The translations under genes and the position numbers were made by a program. From Rivibacter sp049446155 (GTDB lineage: Bacteria; Pseudomonadota; Gammaproteobacteria; Burkholderiales; Burkholderiaceae_C), in the NCBI RefSeq assembly GCF_049446155.1, contig NZ_JBMSEE010000002.1, positions 310,001 through 374,000 of the forward strand: a stretch of DNA of 64,000 bases. Reading direction: 5' to 3'. Every line of letters starts with the position of its first letter. The first letter of the stretch is position 1. The notes under the pieces are model-generated. The model made no database searches. It was not told the DNA's origin and saw nothing but the letters and a program-made list of their open reading frames with translations. Shown here piece after piece: positions 16,559-24,563 of this stretch.

Positions 16559-17770
16559 ATGTCGTCAGCCATTCCCCTCCAATCGCCAGGCGCGGCCGTC
16601 CTCGCGCAAACGCCCGCGGCAGCCGCACACCGCTCGCGCATCACTTCGGTCGACGCGCTGCGCGGCCTGGTGATGCTGATCATGCTGCTCGACCACGTGC
16701 GCGAGACGCTGTACCTGCACCTGCAGGTCACCGACCCGATGGACGTGGCGAACACGCCGCCGCAGGTGTTCTTCTCGCGCCTGGCGGCGCATTTCTGCGC
16801 GCCGGTGTTCGTCTTCCTCACCGGCCTGGGGGCGTGGCTGTATGCGCATCCGCCCGGGCTCACGCCGCGCCCGGCGCGCGAGTTCCTGCTCAAGCGCGGC
16901 CTGCTGATCATCGGCCTCGAGCTGACGCTGGTGAGCTTTGCGTGGAGCGGCGACTTCCCGCTGAAGGTGATCTACCTCCAGGTGATGTGGGCGATCGGCT
17001 TTGCGATGGTGGTGCTCGCGTTCGCGTCCAGTCTCTCGCCCAAGCTGCTCGCGGCGGTGGGACTGGTGATCGTGTTCGGCCACAACGCGCTGGCCGGCAT
17101 CAACCTGCCGCGCGAGCATGCGCTGTACGAGATCTGGACGCTGATGCTGCATCGCGGCTGGCTGATCGAGGACGCGGCGGTCAAGGTGCGATTGACCTAT
17201 CCGGCGCTGCCCTGGGTCGGCGTGATCCTGCTCGGCTGGGTCGCGGGGCCGCTGTTCGGCCAGGCCCTCGACGGCCATCGCCGCCGCCGCTGGCTCGTGG
17301 CCCTGGGCCTCGGGTGCTGGGCGCTGCTGCTGGTGCTGCGCGGCTTCAACATCTACGGCGAGAACGCGCCGTGGGTGGCCGGCGCGGACACGGTCCACAC
17401 CGTGATGTCCTTTCTCAACTACACCAAGTACCCGCCCTCGCTCGACTTCCTGCTGATGACGCTGGGCGCGGGCTGCCTGGTGCTCGCGGCGATCGAGTTC
17501 AGCGACAACGCGGCCACGCGCGTGCTCTCCACGTTCGGCGGCGCGCCGATGTTCTATTACCTGCTGCACCTGTACCTGCTGCTGGTCAGCTACAAGATCC
17601 TGCTGGCCGTCTTCGGCCCCAACCAGGGCACGCGCTTCGGCGTCTCGCCCGACCAGTTCTGGGTCGTGTGGCTCGTCACCGCCGCGCTGATCCCGGTGCT
17701 GTACCTGCCGTGCCGCGCCTTCGCGAACTACAAGCGCCGCACCAAGCGCGCGTGGGTGCGCTACTTCTGA
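16559..17770 (+). CDS. DUF1624 (heparan-alpha-glucosaminide N-acetyltransferase-like) membrane protein
   Basis: A 403-aa polytopic protein; the ATG at 16559 follows a strong GAGGAG site. The opening motif RSRITSVDALRGLVMLIMLLDHVRET, with the VDALRG..M..DH core, is the acyltransferase-like signature of DUF1624/YeiB-type proteins. About ten membrane helices follow (FLLKRGLLIIGLELTLV, LPWVGVILLGWVAGPLFG, MFYYLLHLYLLLVSYKILL). Relatives may move an acyl group across the inner membrane. It sits between a siderophore-receptor gene and exbB, so modification of a siderophore or envelope glycan is imaginable, but unproven. Confidence 0.85.
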   Translation: MSSAIPLQSPGAAVLAQTPAAAAHRSRITSVDALRGLVMLIMLLDHVRETLYLHLQVTDPMDVANTPPQVFFSRLAAHFCAPVFVFLTGLGAWLYAHPPGLTPRPAREFLLKRGLLIIGLELTLVSFAWSGDFPLKVIYLQVMWAIGFAMVVLAFASSLSPKLLAAVGLVIVFGHNALAGINLPREHALYEIWTLMLHRGWLIEDAAVKVRLTYPALPWVGVILLGWVAGPLFGQALDGHRRRRWLVALGLGCWALLLVLRGFNIYGENAPWVAGADTVHTVMSFLNYTKYPPSLDFLLMTLGAGCLVLAAIEFSDNAATRVLSTFGGAPMFYYLLHLYLLLVSYKILLAVFGPNQGTRFGVSPDQFWVVWLVTAALIPVLYLPCRAFANYKRRTKRAWVRYF

Positions 17771-17817
17771 CCGCGGCTCGCGGCCTCCTTCACCGATCAA
17801 GTTCCACGGAGCCTTCC

Positions 17818-18639
17818 ATGAACCTCAGGCGCCTTCTCGCCCGCGTCGCGCTGACGCTTTCCTTCGCCGTGGCCGCGGTCGCGCCCAGCCTGGCGCAAAA
17901 CGCCGAACCGGCGGCGCCGGCCCAGCCGCAGATCCAGGCCGTTGCCGCGCCCGGACTGGGCGCCGCCAAGGCTGCGGCCGCGACCGACAACCCCTATGGC
18001 CTCGAAGCCCTGTGGAAGACCAGCGACGCGGTCGCCAAGGCCGTGCTGCTGATGCTCGTCGCGATGAGCATGGGCAGCTGGTACGTGATCATCACCAAGC
18101 TCTTCGAGCAGTCGCGCATGAACCGCCAGGCGCGCGCGGTCGAGCGCGTGTGGGAGGCGCCCACGATCGCGCACGGTGCCGAGCAGCTCGAGCGCGGCAG
18201 CCCGTTTCGCTACATCGCCGAGATCGGCGTCGAGGCGACGCGCAAGCACGGCGGCCTGCTGGCCCACGTGGATCTCAACGAGTGGCTCACGCTGAGCCTG
18301 CACCGCGCCACCGAGCGCGTGCAAAGCCGCATGCAGAACGGCCTCGCGCTGCTCGCGACGGTGGGCTCGGTGTCGCCCTTCGTCGGCCTGTTCGGCACGG
18401 TCTGGGGCATCTACCACGCGCTCACCGCGATCGGCGTCGCGGGCCAGGCTTCGATCGACAAGGTCGCAGGGCCGGTCGGCGAAGCGCTGATCATGACCGC
18501 CATCGGCCTCGCGGTCGCGGTGCCGGCCGTGCTGGGCTACAACTGGCTGGTGCGTCGCAACAAGGGCGTGATGGACGAGGTGCGTGCCTTCGGCAACGAG
18601 CTGCACCCGGCGATCCTGGCGTCCGTCAAGGCCGCCTGA
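17818..18639 (+). CDS. exbB: ExbB/TolQ-family proton channel subunit with cleavable signal
   Basis: The protein is 273 aa. The first 27 residues form a signal peptide (AVAAVAPSLAQ) before an Ala/Pro linker, as in the longer ExbB variants. Three transmembrane helices follow (VAKAVLLMLVAMSMGSWYVII; LALLATVGSVSPFVGLFGTVWGIY; EALIMTAIGLAVAVPAVLGYN), with the hallmark GLFGTVWGIYHAL and the Thr of TAIGLAVAVPA. With ExbD it uses proton-motive force to energise TonB. It is followed by two exbD genes and tonB with short gaps. Confidence 0.93.
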   Translation: MNLRRLLARVALTLSFAVAAVAPSLAQNAEPAAPAQPQIQAVAAPGLGAAKAAAATDNPYGLEALWKTSDAVAKAVLLMLVAMSMGSWYVIITKLFEQSRMNRQARAVERVWEAPTIAHGAEQLERGSPFRYIAEIGVEATRKHGGLLAHVDLNEWLTLSLHRATERVQSRMQNGLALLATVGSVSPFVGLFGTVWGIYHALTAIGVAGQASIDKVAGPVGEALIMTAIGLAVAVPAVLGYNWLVRRNKGVMDEVRAFGNELHPAILASVKAA

Positions 18640-18662
18640 GCCAGCGAGCGAGGAGCCCGGCG

Positions 18663-19091
18663 ATGGCCATGAACGTTGGCGCGGCCGACGGCGAGGAAGA
18701 CGTCGTCATGTCGACCATCAACACCACGCCGCTGGTCGACGTGATGCTGGTGATGCTGATCATCTTCCTGATCACGATCCCGGTGGTCACGACCTCGGTG
18801 CCGGTCGACCTGCCCAAGCAGACGATCGAGATGCGCGAGAGCAAGCCCGACAACATCGTGCTTTCGGTCGACGCCGCCGGCGCGATCTACTGGTACGACG
18901 CGCGCGTGCCCGACACGCGCGCGCTGACCGAGCGGCTGAAGAAGGTCTCGACGATGCAGCCGCAGCCCGAGGTGCACATCCGCGGCGATGCGCGCAGCGA
19001 CTACGAGGGCGTGGGCCGCGTGCTGTATGCCTGCCAGCTGGCGGGCATCGGCAAGGTTTCGTTCATCACCGAGCCGCCGGCTGGCGGCTGA
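18663..19091 (+). CDS. exbD: ExbD-family protein, first copy
   Basis: The protein is 142 aa. The short cytoplasmic N-terminus ends in MSTINTTPLVDVMLVMLIIFLIT, with the conserved proton-relay Asp in PLVDVMLV, then one transmembrane helix and a periplasmic domain (VPVDLPKQTI... VHIRGDARSDYEGVGRVLYACQLAGIGKVSFITEP). It starts 23 bp after exbB. Two different ExbDs in one locus may form a mixed dimer, as reported for some xanthomonad and betaproteobacterial Ton systems. Confidence 0.92.
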   Translation: MAMNVGAADGEEDVVMSTINTTPLVDVMLVMLIIFLITIPVVTTSVPVDLPKQTIEMRESKPDNIVLSVDAAGAIYWYDARVPDTRALTERLKKVSTMQPQPEVHIRGDARSDYEGVGRVLYACQLAGIGKVSFITEPPAGG

Positions 19092-19105
19092 CGCAGGAGT
19101 CCCCG

Positions 19106-19534
19106 ATGGGCATGAACGTAGGCAGCCCCTCGAGCGCCGACGCCGAGGTGATGGTCGACATCAACACCACGCCGCTGATCGACGTGATGCTGGTGCTCTT
19201 GATCATGCTGATCATCACGATCCCGATCCAGCTGCACGCGGTGAACCTGAACCTGCCGGTCGGCGCGCCGCCGGCGAGCGACGTGAAGCCCGAGGTCGCG
19301 AAGATCGATATCGACGAGCGCAGCACGCTGTACTGGCAGGGCGAACCGTTGTCGGGCCTGGGCGAGCTGGAGTCCCGCCTGCAGGCGCTGGCCGCGCTGC
19401 CGGCGGCGCCGGACCTGCACCTGCGCCCGCACAAGCGCGCCAAGTACGAGGTCGTGGCGGCGGTGCTCGCGAGCACCAAGCGGCTGGGCCTCACCAAGAT
19501 CGCCGTGATCGGCAGCGAACAGTTCGTGGAGTGA
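19106..19534 (+). CDS. exbD: ExbD-family protein, second copy
   Basis: Also 142 aa. It has the same architecture as the previous gene product (VDINTTPLIDVMLVLLIMLIIT with the relay Asp, then a periplasmic domain), but the periplasmic part is diverged (NLPVGAPPASDVKPEVAKIDIDE... HKRAKYEVVAAVLASTKRLGLTKIAVIG). The shared opening GMNVG/AMNVG shows both arose by duplication. It starts 14 bp after the first exbD behind GGAG and precedes tonB by 7 bp. Confidence 0.92.
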   Translation: MGMNVGSPSSADAEVMVDINTTPLIDVMLVLLIMLIITIPIQLHAVNLNLPVGAPPASDVKPEVAKIDIDERSTLYWQGEPLSGLGELESRLQALAALPAAPDLHLRPHKRAKYEVVAAVLASTKRLGLTKIAVIGSEQFVE

Positions 19535-19541
19535 GCGCGGC

Positions 19542-20180
19542 ATGAAGCAAGCTGCATTCGAGCCGGGCAAGGGTTCCGGCCGTTCGGTCGGCATCGGCGT
19601 CGTCGCCGGCGTGCACGTGGTGATCGGCTGGGCGCTCGCGTCCGGCCTCGGCAACGAGATGGTCAAGGCGATCAAGAAGCCGCTCGAGGCGGTCGTGCTG
19701 CAGGAGGTGGTGCTGCCCCCGCCGCCGCCACCGCCGCCGCCGCCCAAGCCGATCGAGCAGCCCAAGCAGATCGTCCAGCAGGCGCCGGTGCCGCCGCCGC
19801 CCTTCGTGCCGCCGGCCGAGATCGCCGCGCCGCCCAGCGATGCACCGGTCGTGATGTCGACGCCGACGCCGCCCGCCGAGCCGGTGCCGATCGCACCGCC
19901 GCCGCCGCCCGCACCGGCTGCGCCGGTGGGCAAGGTCGACCTGGCGATCGCCTGTCCGACCCAGGTGCGCCCGGAGATTCCGGCCAAGGCGCTGCGCGAC
20001 GGCGTCTCGGGCACGGTGCGCGCGCAGGCGACGATCACCGCCGGCGTGGTGAGCGCGGTCGAGATCCTCGGCGGGCCGCGCGTCTTCCATGCGGCGGTGC
20101 GCGAGGCGATGCAGAAATACCGCTGCACGGCGCCGGACGGAACGGTGGCGGTGCAGGTCTTCGACTTCAAGGTCGAGTAG
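19542..20180 (+). CDS. tonB: TonB energy-transducing protein
   Basis: The protein is 212 aa. A single N-terminal membrane helix (VGIGVVAGVHVVIGWALASGL) includes the conserved His used in ExbBD coupling. Runs of proline follow (residues about 58-75 and later), spanning the periplasm. The C-terminal TonB domain (residues about 128-212: CPTQVRPEIPAKALRDGVSGTV, AVEILGGPRVFHAAVREAMQKYRC) has the family order. It closes the uptake operon and lies tail to tail, 6 bp apart, with hipA. Confidence 0.92.
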   Translation: MKQAAFEPGKGSGRSVGIGVVAGVHVVIGWALASGLGNEMVKAIKKPLEAVVLQEVVLPPPPPPPPPPKPIEQPKQIVQQAPVPPPPFVPPAEIAAPPSDAPVVMSTPTPPAEPVPIAPPPPPAPAAPVGKVDLAIACPTQVRPEIPAKALRDGVSGTVRAQATITAGVVSAVEILGGPRVFHAAVREAMQKYRCTAPDGTVAVQVFDFKVE

Positions 20181-20186
20181 GGGCGA

Positions 20187-21467
20187 TCAAGTCCGGCTTT
20201 TCCTTGCGGCGGCCTTGTTCCTGCGGCGATGCGCGAGCAGGCTGCGGCGCTGGTCGAGCAGAAAGGGTCGATCGATCGACGCTTCGAGCTGTTCGACGGC
20301 GGGTGCCGGCACGCCGGCGGCCACGAAGTGGTCGCGCCAGCCGTCGACCACCTCGGCGACCTCGTACGCGAGATCGAGCGCCTGGTCGCGGTCGAGCCAG
20401 TAGAGCTGGCTCATGGCCAGCGCGTCGTCGACGCTGGACCGCGCGCCGCCGGCGCCCACGAGCATCGCCTGATAGCCCAGCGACTGCCCCGTGGGCAGTA
20501 CGTCGAAGGCTGGCGCCAAGACGTGCTGCTGGTCCGCGCGCACGATGAGCACGTGGTTCTTCTCGTGGTCGTCCGTGTTGTCGATCAGGATGTTGAACAG
20601 CAGCCGGCGCAGCAGCTCGGCCATCTGCCGGCGGTTGAAGTCGTTGTCGGTCGGACCGCGCCGGCGCAGCAGCTGCGCGAGGTTCGGGTACGAGTACTCG
20701 GCGCCGGCAGCGCGCAGCGCGACGTGCGCCGACAGCGCATGCACCCGGCCGCCGCCGGCCGCGCGATCGAAGCGCCGCACCGCGACGGCTGCCGCGCCGC
20801 GACCGAACCGCACGGGACGCGTCTGCGCGACCTCGATCCCGGCGCGTGCGGCCAGCGTCATGGCGGCATGCTCGACCAGCGGTTCAGCGGACGGATCTTC
20901 CTCGCCGAACTTCAGCACCCACGGCACGCCTTTGATCTCGATCAGCGCCTTGGGACGCGCACCGCCCATCGTCCCGGGAGCGATCAACCGGCGCTGGCCT
21001 TCGTCGACTTTCTCGCCCGATTGGATGCGACGCACCAGGGTATGCAGTGCTTCGACGTCGTCGAGCTGCGCAAGAGGGCCGGCGTGGCGCGGCAGGTAGG
21101 CCTCGCGCGATGTCGACACGCCGAGAGCGCCGAAGCGATCGTCGCCGGCGAAGTACAGCATCTCGAGCGTCGACAGCCGCGGCGGACGATCGATGTGCTT
21201 GATGACGCGTTCGCCCCAGCGATCCGGACGCGCGTCGTCGACGGCGCCGGCTGCGGCGTCCTTCTCGCGCGGCAGGTGTTCGACATCGGCCAGCGGCAGA
21301 TCCTCGCTCAGCGGGAAGCCTGCGCGCAGCCATGCCGAGTCGTAGCGCACCGACACGCCGCGGGTGCCGGTCATCACCAGGTTCAGATCGCCGATCAGGA
21401 CCGGGCGCAGCGGATCGGCCAGGTACCACAGGTGGAGCTGGTCGGCGACCTTGTAGTCCCTGGCCAT
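20187..21467 (-). CDS. hipA: HipA-family serine/threonine kinase toxin
   Basis: The protein is 426 aa, starting at ATG 21467, 2 bp after the antitoxin stop. It carries the HipA N-terminal domain (LYFAGDDRFGALGVS), the substrate/ATP region (GTMGGARPKALIEIKGVPWVLKF) and the kinase core with the catalytic NILIDNTDDHEKNHVLI motif followed by LAPAFDVLPT. E. coli HipA phosphorylates glutamyl-tRNA synthetase and causes persistence; the same target here is not certain. Paired with an XRE-type partner, it forms a type II toxin-antitoxin system. Its tail is nearly flush with tonB. Confidence 0.92.
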   Translation of the reverse strand: MARDYKVADQLHLWYLADPLRPVLIGDLNLVMTGTRGVSVRYDSAWLRAGFPLSEDLPLADVEHLPREKDAAAGAVDDARPDRWGERVIKHIDRPPRLSTLEMLYFAGDDRFGALGVSTSREAYLPRHAGPLAQLDDVEALHTLVRRIQSGEKVDEGQRRLIAPGTMGGARPKALIEIKGVPWVLKFGEEDPSAEPLVEHAAMTLAARAGIEVAQTRPVRFGRGAAAVAVRRFDRAAGGGRVHALSAHVALRAAGAEYSYPNLAQLLRRRGPTDNDFNRRQMAELLRRLLFNILIDNTDDHEKNHVLIVRADQQHVLAPAFDVLPTGQSLGYQAMLVGAGGARSSVDDALAMSQLYWLDRDQALDLAYEVAEVVDGWRDHFVAAGVPAPAVEQLEASIDRPFLLDQRRSLLAHRRRNKAAARKSRT

Positions 21468-21469
21468 GA

Positions 21470-21832
21470 TCAGCGCTCGTCGCTTCTCGGCTTCGACGCG
21501 CGACGGCGCCCGGCGCGCTGCTGACGCAATGCCGCGGCCGCCCGGACGTCGGCCTCGAGCGCGCCGAAATCGAACTGCGGTTCCGCCAGCGCTGCCAGCG
21601 CTTTGGTGCGCCCCATCATCCACAGGGCCGTGGCGTAAACGCCCATGCTCACGCCCGGCTCGCCGCGCTCCATGCTGGCCAGCGTCGGGACCGACACGCC
21701 GATGCGCTGCGCCCACGAGCGCTGAGACTCGTTGCGACGAAGGCGGGCGAGCGCGAGGTGCTGGCCCAGTTCGGCGAGTGCCTGGGAGACTTCGGGCGGC
21801 AGACCGGAGAGGGAGGGTGAGGCCTTTGACAC
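21470..21832 (-). CDS. hipB: HipB-like XRE antitoxin/repressor
   Basis: The protein is 120 aa with a helix-turn-helix at about residues 22-70 (LALARLRRNESQRSWAQRIGVSVPTLASMERGEPGVS) and an Arg-rich tail. The start is GTG 21832: an in-frame TAA lies only 10 bp upstream and no other start fits. There is no Shine-Dalgarno. A promoter with TTGCAT and TAAAGT ends 6 bases before the GTG, so the mRNA looks leaderless. It should neutralise HipA and repress its own operon through the palindrome overlapping this promoter. Confidence 0.88.
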   Translation of the reverse strand: MSKASPSLSGLPPEVSQALAELGQHLALARLRRNESQRSWAQRIGVSVPTLASMERGEPGVSMGVYATALWMMGRTKALAALAEPQFDFGALEADVRAAAALRQQRAGRRRASKPRSDER

Positions 21833-21877
21833 AAATAAACTTTAGCGATCCAAGGCGAGATATGCAAGTTTATTTGT
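21831..21877 (-). promoter_or_regulatory. hipBA promoter with flanking 12-bp inverted-repeat operator
   Basis: ACAAATAAACTT (21831-21842) and AAGTTTATTTGT (21866-21877) are exact complements. Between and overlapping them on the minus strand lie TTGCAT (-35) and TAAAGT (-10) with a 17-base spacer. The left arm overlaps the GTG start. AT-rich arms in otherwise GC-rich DNA and this placement fit HipB autoregulation. Confidence 0.75.
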
Positions 21878-21884
21878 CATTGAT

Positions 21885-21898
21885 GGTGCGATCGCACC
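21885..21898. promoter_or_regulatory. 14-bp perfect palindrome between hipB promoter and gabD-like gene
   Basis: GGTGCGATCGCACC is fully symmetric. It lies upstream of the hip promoter and 19 bp beyond the stop of the neighbouring aldehyde dehydrogenase. It could be a second operator or a short terminator stem; undecided. Confidence 0.4.
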
Positions 21899-21916
21899 GT
21901 GCCACCCCTCACGCCA

Positions 21917-23398
21917 TCAGCCCAGCTGCCCCTGGCACAAGTACTTGATGTGCAGGTAGTCGTCCAGCCCGTAGCGCGAACCTTCGCGCCCGTAGCCGGA
22001 CTCCTTGACCCCGCCGAACGGTGCGGCCTCGGCCGCGATCGCGCCCTCGTTGATGCCGACGATGCCGGTCTCGAGCGCGTCGGCGACGCGCCAGATGCGC
22101 GCGACGTCGCGCGAGTAGAAGTAGGCCGCCAGGCCGAACGGCGTGTCGTTGGCGTGGGCGACGACATCGGCCTCGTTCGCGAAGCGGAACACCGGCACGA
22201 CCGGGCCGAAGGTCTCCTCGCCGGCGCAGGCCATCGCGGGCGTCGCGCCGGTCAGCACCGTGGGCGCGAAGTAGTTCGGACCGTCGGCCCGGGCGTTGCG
22301 CACGCGCTGGCCGCCGACCACGATGCGCGCGCCCTTGGCGATCGCGTCTTGCACGTGCCGCTCGATCTTCTCGACCGCGCGCGCGTTGATCATCGGGCCG
22401 ATCTGCGATTCGGCTCGGCTCGCCGGCCCGACCACCAGCGCGCCGACGTGCGCCGCGAGCCGCTCGACGAAGGCGTCGTGCACGGCCTCGTGCACGTAGA
22501 CGCGATTGGGGCACACGCAGGTCTGGCCGCCGTTGCGGAACTTGGCGGCCATCAGGCCGTCGACCGCGGCGTCGAGGTCGGCGTCGTCGAAGACGATGAA
22601 GGGCGCGTTGCCGCCGAGCTCGAGCGAGAGCTTCTTCAGCGTCGCGGCCGAGGCGCGCGCGAGGTGCTTGCCGACCGGCGTCGAGCCGGTGAAGCTGATC
22701 TTGCGCACGCGCGCGTCGGCGAGCCAGACGTCCACGACCTCGGGCGTGCGCTCGCGCGAGGCCGTCACGATGTTGAGCGTGCCGGCCGGAAAGCCGGCCT
22801 CCTCGGCCAGGCGCACCAGCGCCAGCGAGGTGAGCGGCGTGTCCTCGGCCGGCTTGCACACCACGGTGCAGCCGGCGGCCAGCGCGGGCGCGATCTTGCG
22901 CGCGATCATCGCGGCCGGAAAGTTCCACGGCGTGATCGCCGCGACCACGCCGACCGGCTCCTTGACCGCCATCATGCGGCGCCCGGCGAGCGGCGCGGGG
23001 ATCACGTCGCCGTAGGCGCGCGTGGCCTCCTCCGCGAACCACTCGACGTAGCTCGCCGCGTAGGCCACCTCGGCGCGGCCCTCGGCGAGCGGCTTGCCCT
23101 GCTCGCGCGAGATCAGGCGGCCGAGGTCGTCCTGGTGCGCGAGGATCAGGTCGTTCCAGCGCTTGAGCGCCGCGGCGCGCTGCTTGGCCGGCGTCGCGCG
23201 CCAGGCGGGGAAGGCGGCATGGGCGGCCGCCAGCGCCGCGTGCGCATCGGCGGCGCCGCTGTCGGGCACAGCGGCGAAGCGCGCGTCGTCGGCCGGGTCG
23301 GTGACGGCGAGCGTGCGGGCCTCAGCGCCGTCGCACCAGCGGCCGGCGATGAAGTTCTGGGAGCGGATGAGTTCGTCGCAGCGCAGGGTGAGGGGCAT
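21917..23398 (-). CDS. NAD(P)-dependent succinate-semialdehyde-type aldehyde dehydrogenase (GabD-like)
   Basis: The protein is 493 aa from ATG 23398. The aldehyde dehydrogenase fold is clear: ITPWNFPAAMIARKIAPALAAG for cofactor binding, FTGSTPVGK, catalytic Glu260 (LELGGNAPFIVFDDADLD) and catalytic nucleophile Cys294 (NGGQTCVCPNR). The double Cys (TCVC) and PMINARAVEKIERHV are usual for GabD-like enzymes, which oxidise succinate semialdehyde to succinate, the last step of 4-aminobutyrate or putrescine breakdown. A 29-bp repeat (23411-23439) lies 12 bp before the ATG, and no clear ribosome site is seen. It is the last gene of the left catabolic arm. Confidence 0.9.
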   Translation of the reverse strand: MPLTLRCDELIRSQNFIAGRWCDGAEARTLAVTDPADDARFAAVPDSGAADAHAALAAAHAAFPAWRATPAKQRAAALKRWNDLILAHQDDLGRLISREQGKPLAEGRAEVAYAASYVEWFAEEATRAYGDVIPAPLAGRRMMAVKEPVGVVAAITPWNFPAAMIARKIAPALAAGCTVVCKPAEDTPLTSLALVRLAEEAGFPAGTLNIVTASRERTPEVVDVWLADARVRKISFTGSTPVGKHLARASAATLKKLSLELGGNAPFIVFDDADLDAAVDGLMAAKFRNGGQTCVCPNRVYVHEAVHDAFVERLAAHVGALVVGPASRAESQIGPMINARAVEKIERHVQDAIAKGARIVVGGQRVRNARADGPNYFAPTVLTGATPAMACAGEETFGPVVPVFRFANEADVVAHANDTPFGLAAYFYSRDVARIWRVADALETGIVGINEGAIAAEAAPFGGVKESGYGREGSRYGLDDYLHIKYLCQGQLG

Positions 23399-23410
23399 GG
23401 TGGTGTTTGC

Positions 23411-23439
23411 GTTCGGGCTGAGGTATCGAAGCCCCCGTC
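23411..23439 (-). repeat. 29-bp repeat just upstream of the gabD-like start codon
   Basis: Read on the minus strand, this is GACGGGGGCTTCGATACC followed by TCAGCCCGAAC. A second copy with 28 of 29 identical bases lies at 37952-37980, also directly before a start codon and in the same orientation to it. The sequence can form a short GGGCT/AGCCC stem. It resembles dispersed intergenic repeats of proteobacteria ending in CAGCCCGAAC. Confidence 0.75.
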
Positions 23440-23444
23440 CCGGC

Positions 23445-24533
23445 TCAGCCCGCCGCCACCCGCGCAGCAATCGCCTCGCCGAGCTCGGTGGTCGAGGCCG
23501 TGCCGCCGAGGTCGCGCGTGCGCGGGCCTTCGATCAGCACCTGCTCGATCGCCTTGACGATCGCATCGTGCGCGGCACGGCCGGCGCCCTGGCCTTGCGT
23601 GAGGAAGTCCAGCATCAGCGCGCCCGACCAGATCATCGCGATCGGGTTGGCGATGTTCTGGCCGTAGATGTCGGGCGCCGAGCCGTGCACCGGCTCGAAC
23701 AGCGAGGGGAACTTGCGGTCCGGGTTGAGGTTGGCCGAGGGCGCGAGGCCGATCGTGCCGGTGGTTGCGGGGCCGAGGTCGGAGAGGATGTCGCCGAAGA
23801 GGTTGCTCGCGACGACCACGTCGAAACGACCGGGCTGCAGCACGAAGCGCGCCGAAAGGATGTCGATGTGCTGCTTGTCGACCGTGACCTCGGGGTAGTC
23901 GCGGCCCACCGCGTCGGCGCGGCCGTCCCACCACGGCATGCTGATCGCGATGCCGTTGCTCTTGGTCGCCACCGTCAGGTGCCGGCGCTTGCGTGCGCGG
24001 GCCAGCTCGTAGGCGTAGCGCAGCACGCGGTCGGCGCCGTGGCGAGAGTAGACCGACTCCTGGATCACGATCTCGCGATCGGTGCCTTCGTACATCACGC
24101 CGCCGAGCGAGGTGTACTCGCCCTCGGTGTTCTCACGCACGACGAGGTAGTCGATGTCGCCGGGCTTGCGGCCCGCGAGCGGGCAGGGCACGCCCTCGAA
24201 CAGGCGCACCGGGCGCAGGTTGACGTACTGGTCGAACTCGCGGCGGAACTTCAGCAGCGAGCCCCACAGCGAGATGTGGTCGGGCACGCTGGCAGGCCAG
24301 CCGACCGCGCCGAAGTACAGCGCGTCGATGCCCTCGAGCTGGCGCTTCCAGTCGCTGGGCATCATCTGGCCGTGCGCGGCGTAGTAGTCGCAGCTCGCCC
24401 ACTCGATGAGGCGGTACTCGAGCGCGATGCCGAAGCGCCGGGCCGCGGCGTCGAGCACGCGCAGGCCCTCGGGCATCACTTCCTTGCCGATGCCGTCGCC
24501 GGGGATCACGGCGATGCGAAAGATGGGTTCCAT
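23445..24533 (-). CDS. Tartrate dehydrogenase/decarboxylase-like beta-decarboxylating dehydrogenase
   Basis: The protein is 362 aa of the isocitrate/isopropylmalate dehydrogenase family. Visible are IAVIPGDGIGKEVMPEGLRVL, the substrate-binding NLRPVRLFEGV and VRENTEGEY(T/S) segments, DKQHIDILSARFVLQPGRFDVVVASNLFGDILSDLGP for metal and cofactor, and EPVHGSAPDIYGQNIANPIA. The wording and length match tartrate dehydrogenase/D-malate dehydrogenase (TtuC/DmlA) rather than LeuB. It would oxidise D-malate, tartrate or a related hydroxy acid using NAD and Mn. Its role next to a peptide or opine importer is not obvious. Confidence 0.85.
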   Translation of the reverse strand: MEPIFRIAVIPGDGIGKEVMPEGLRVLDAAARRFGIALEYRLIEWASCDYYAAHGQMMPSDWKRQLEGIDALYFGAVGWPASVPDHISLWGSLLKFRREFDQYVNLRPVRLFEGVPCPLAGRKPGDIDYLVVRENTEGEYTSLGGVMYEGTDREIVIQESVYSRHGADRVLRYAYELARARKRRHLTVATKSNGIAISMPWWDGRADAVGRDYPEVTVDKQHIDILSARFVLQPGRFDVVVASNLFGDILSDLGPATTGTIGLAPSANLNPDRKFPSLFEPVHGSAPDIYGQNIANPIAMIWSGALMLDFLTQGQGAGRAAHDAIVKAIEQVLIEGPRTRDLGGTASTTELGEAIAARVAAG

Positions 24534-24563
24534 GGATTCGGGACCTGTGGAGGAGGCGCGGCT

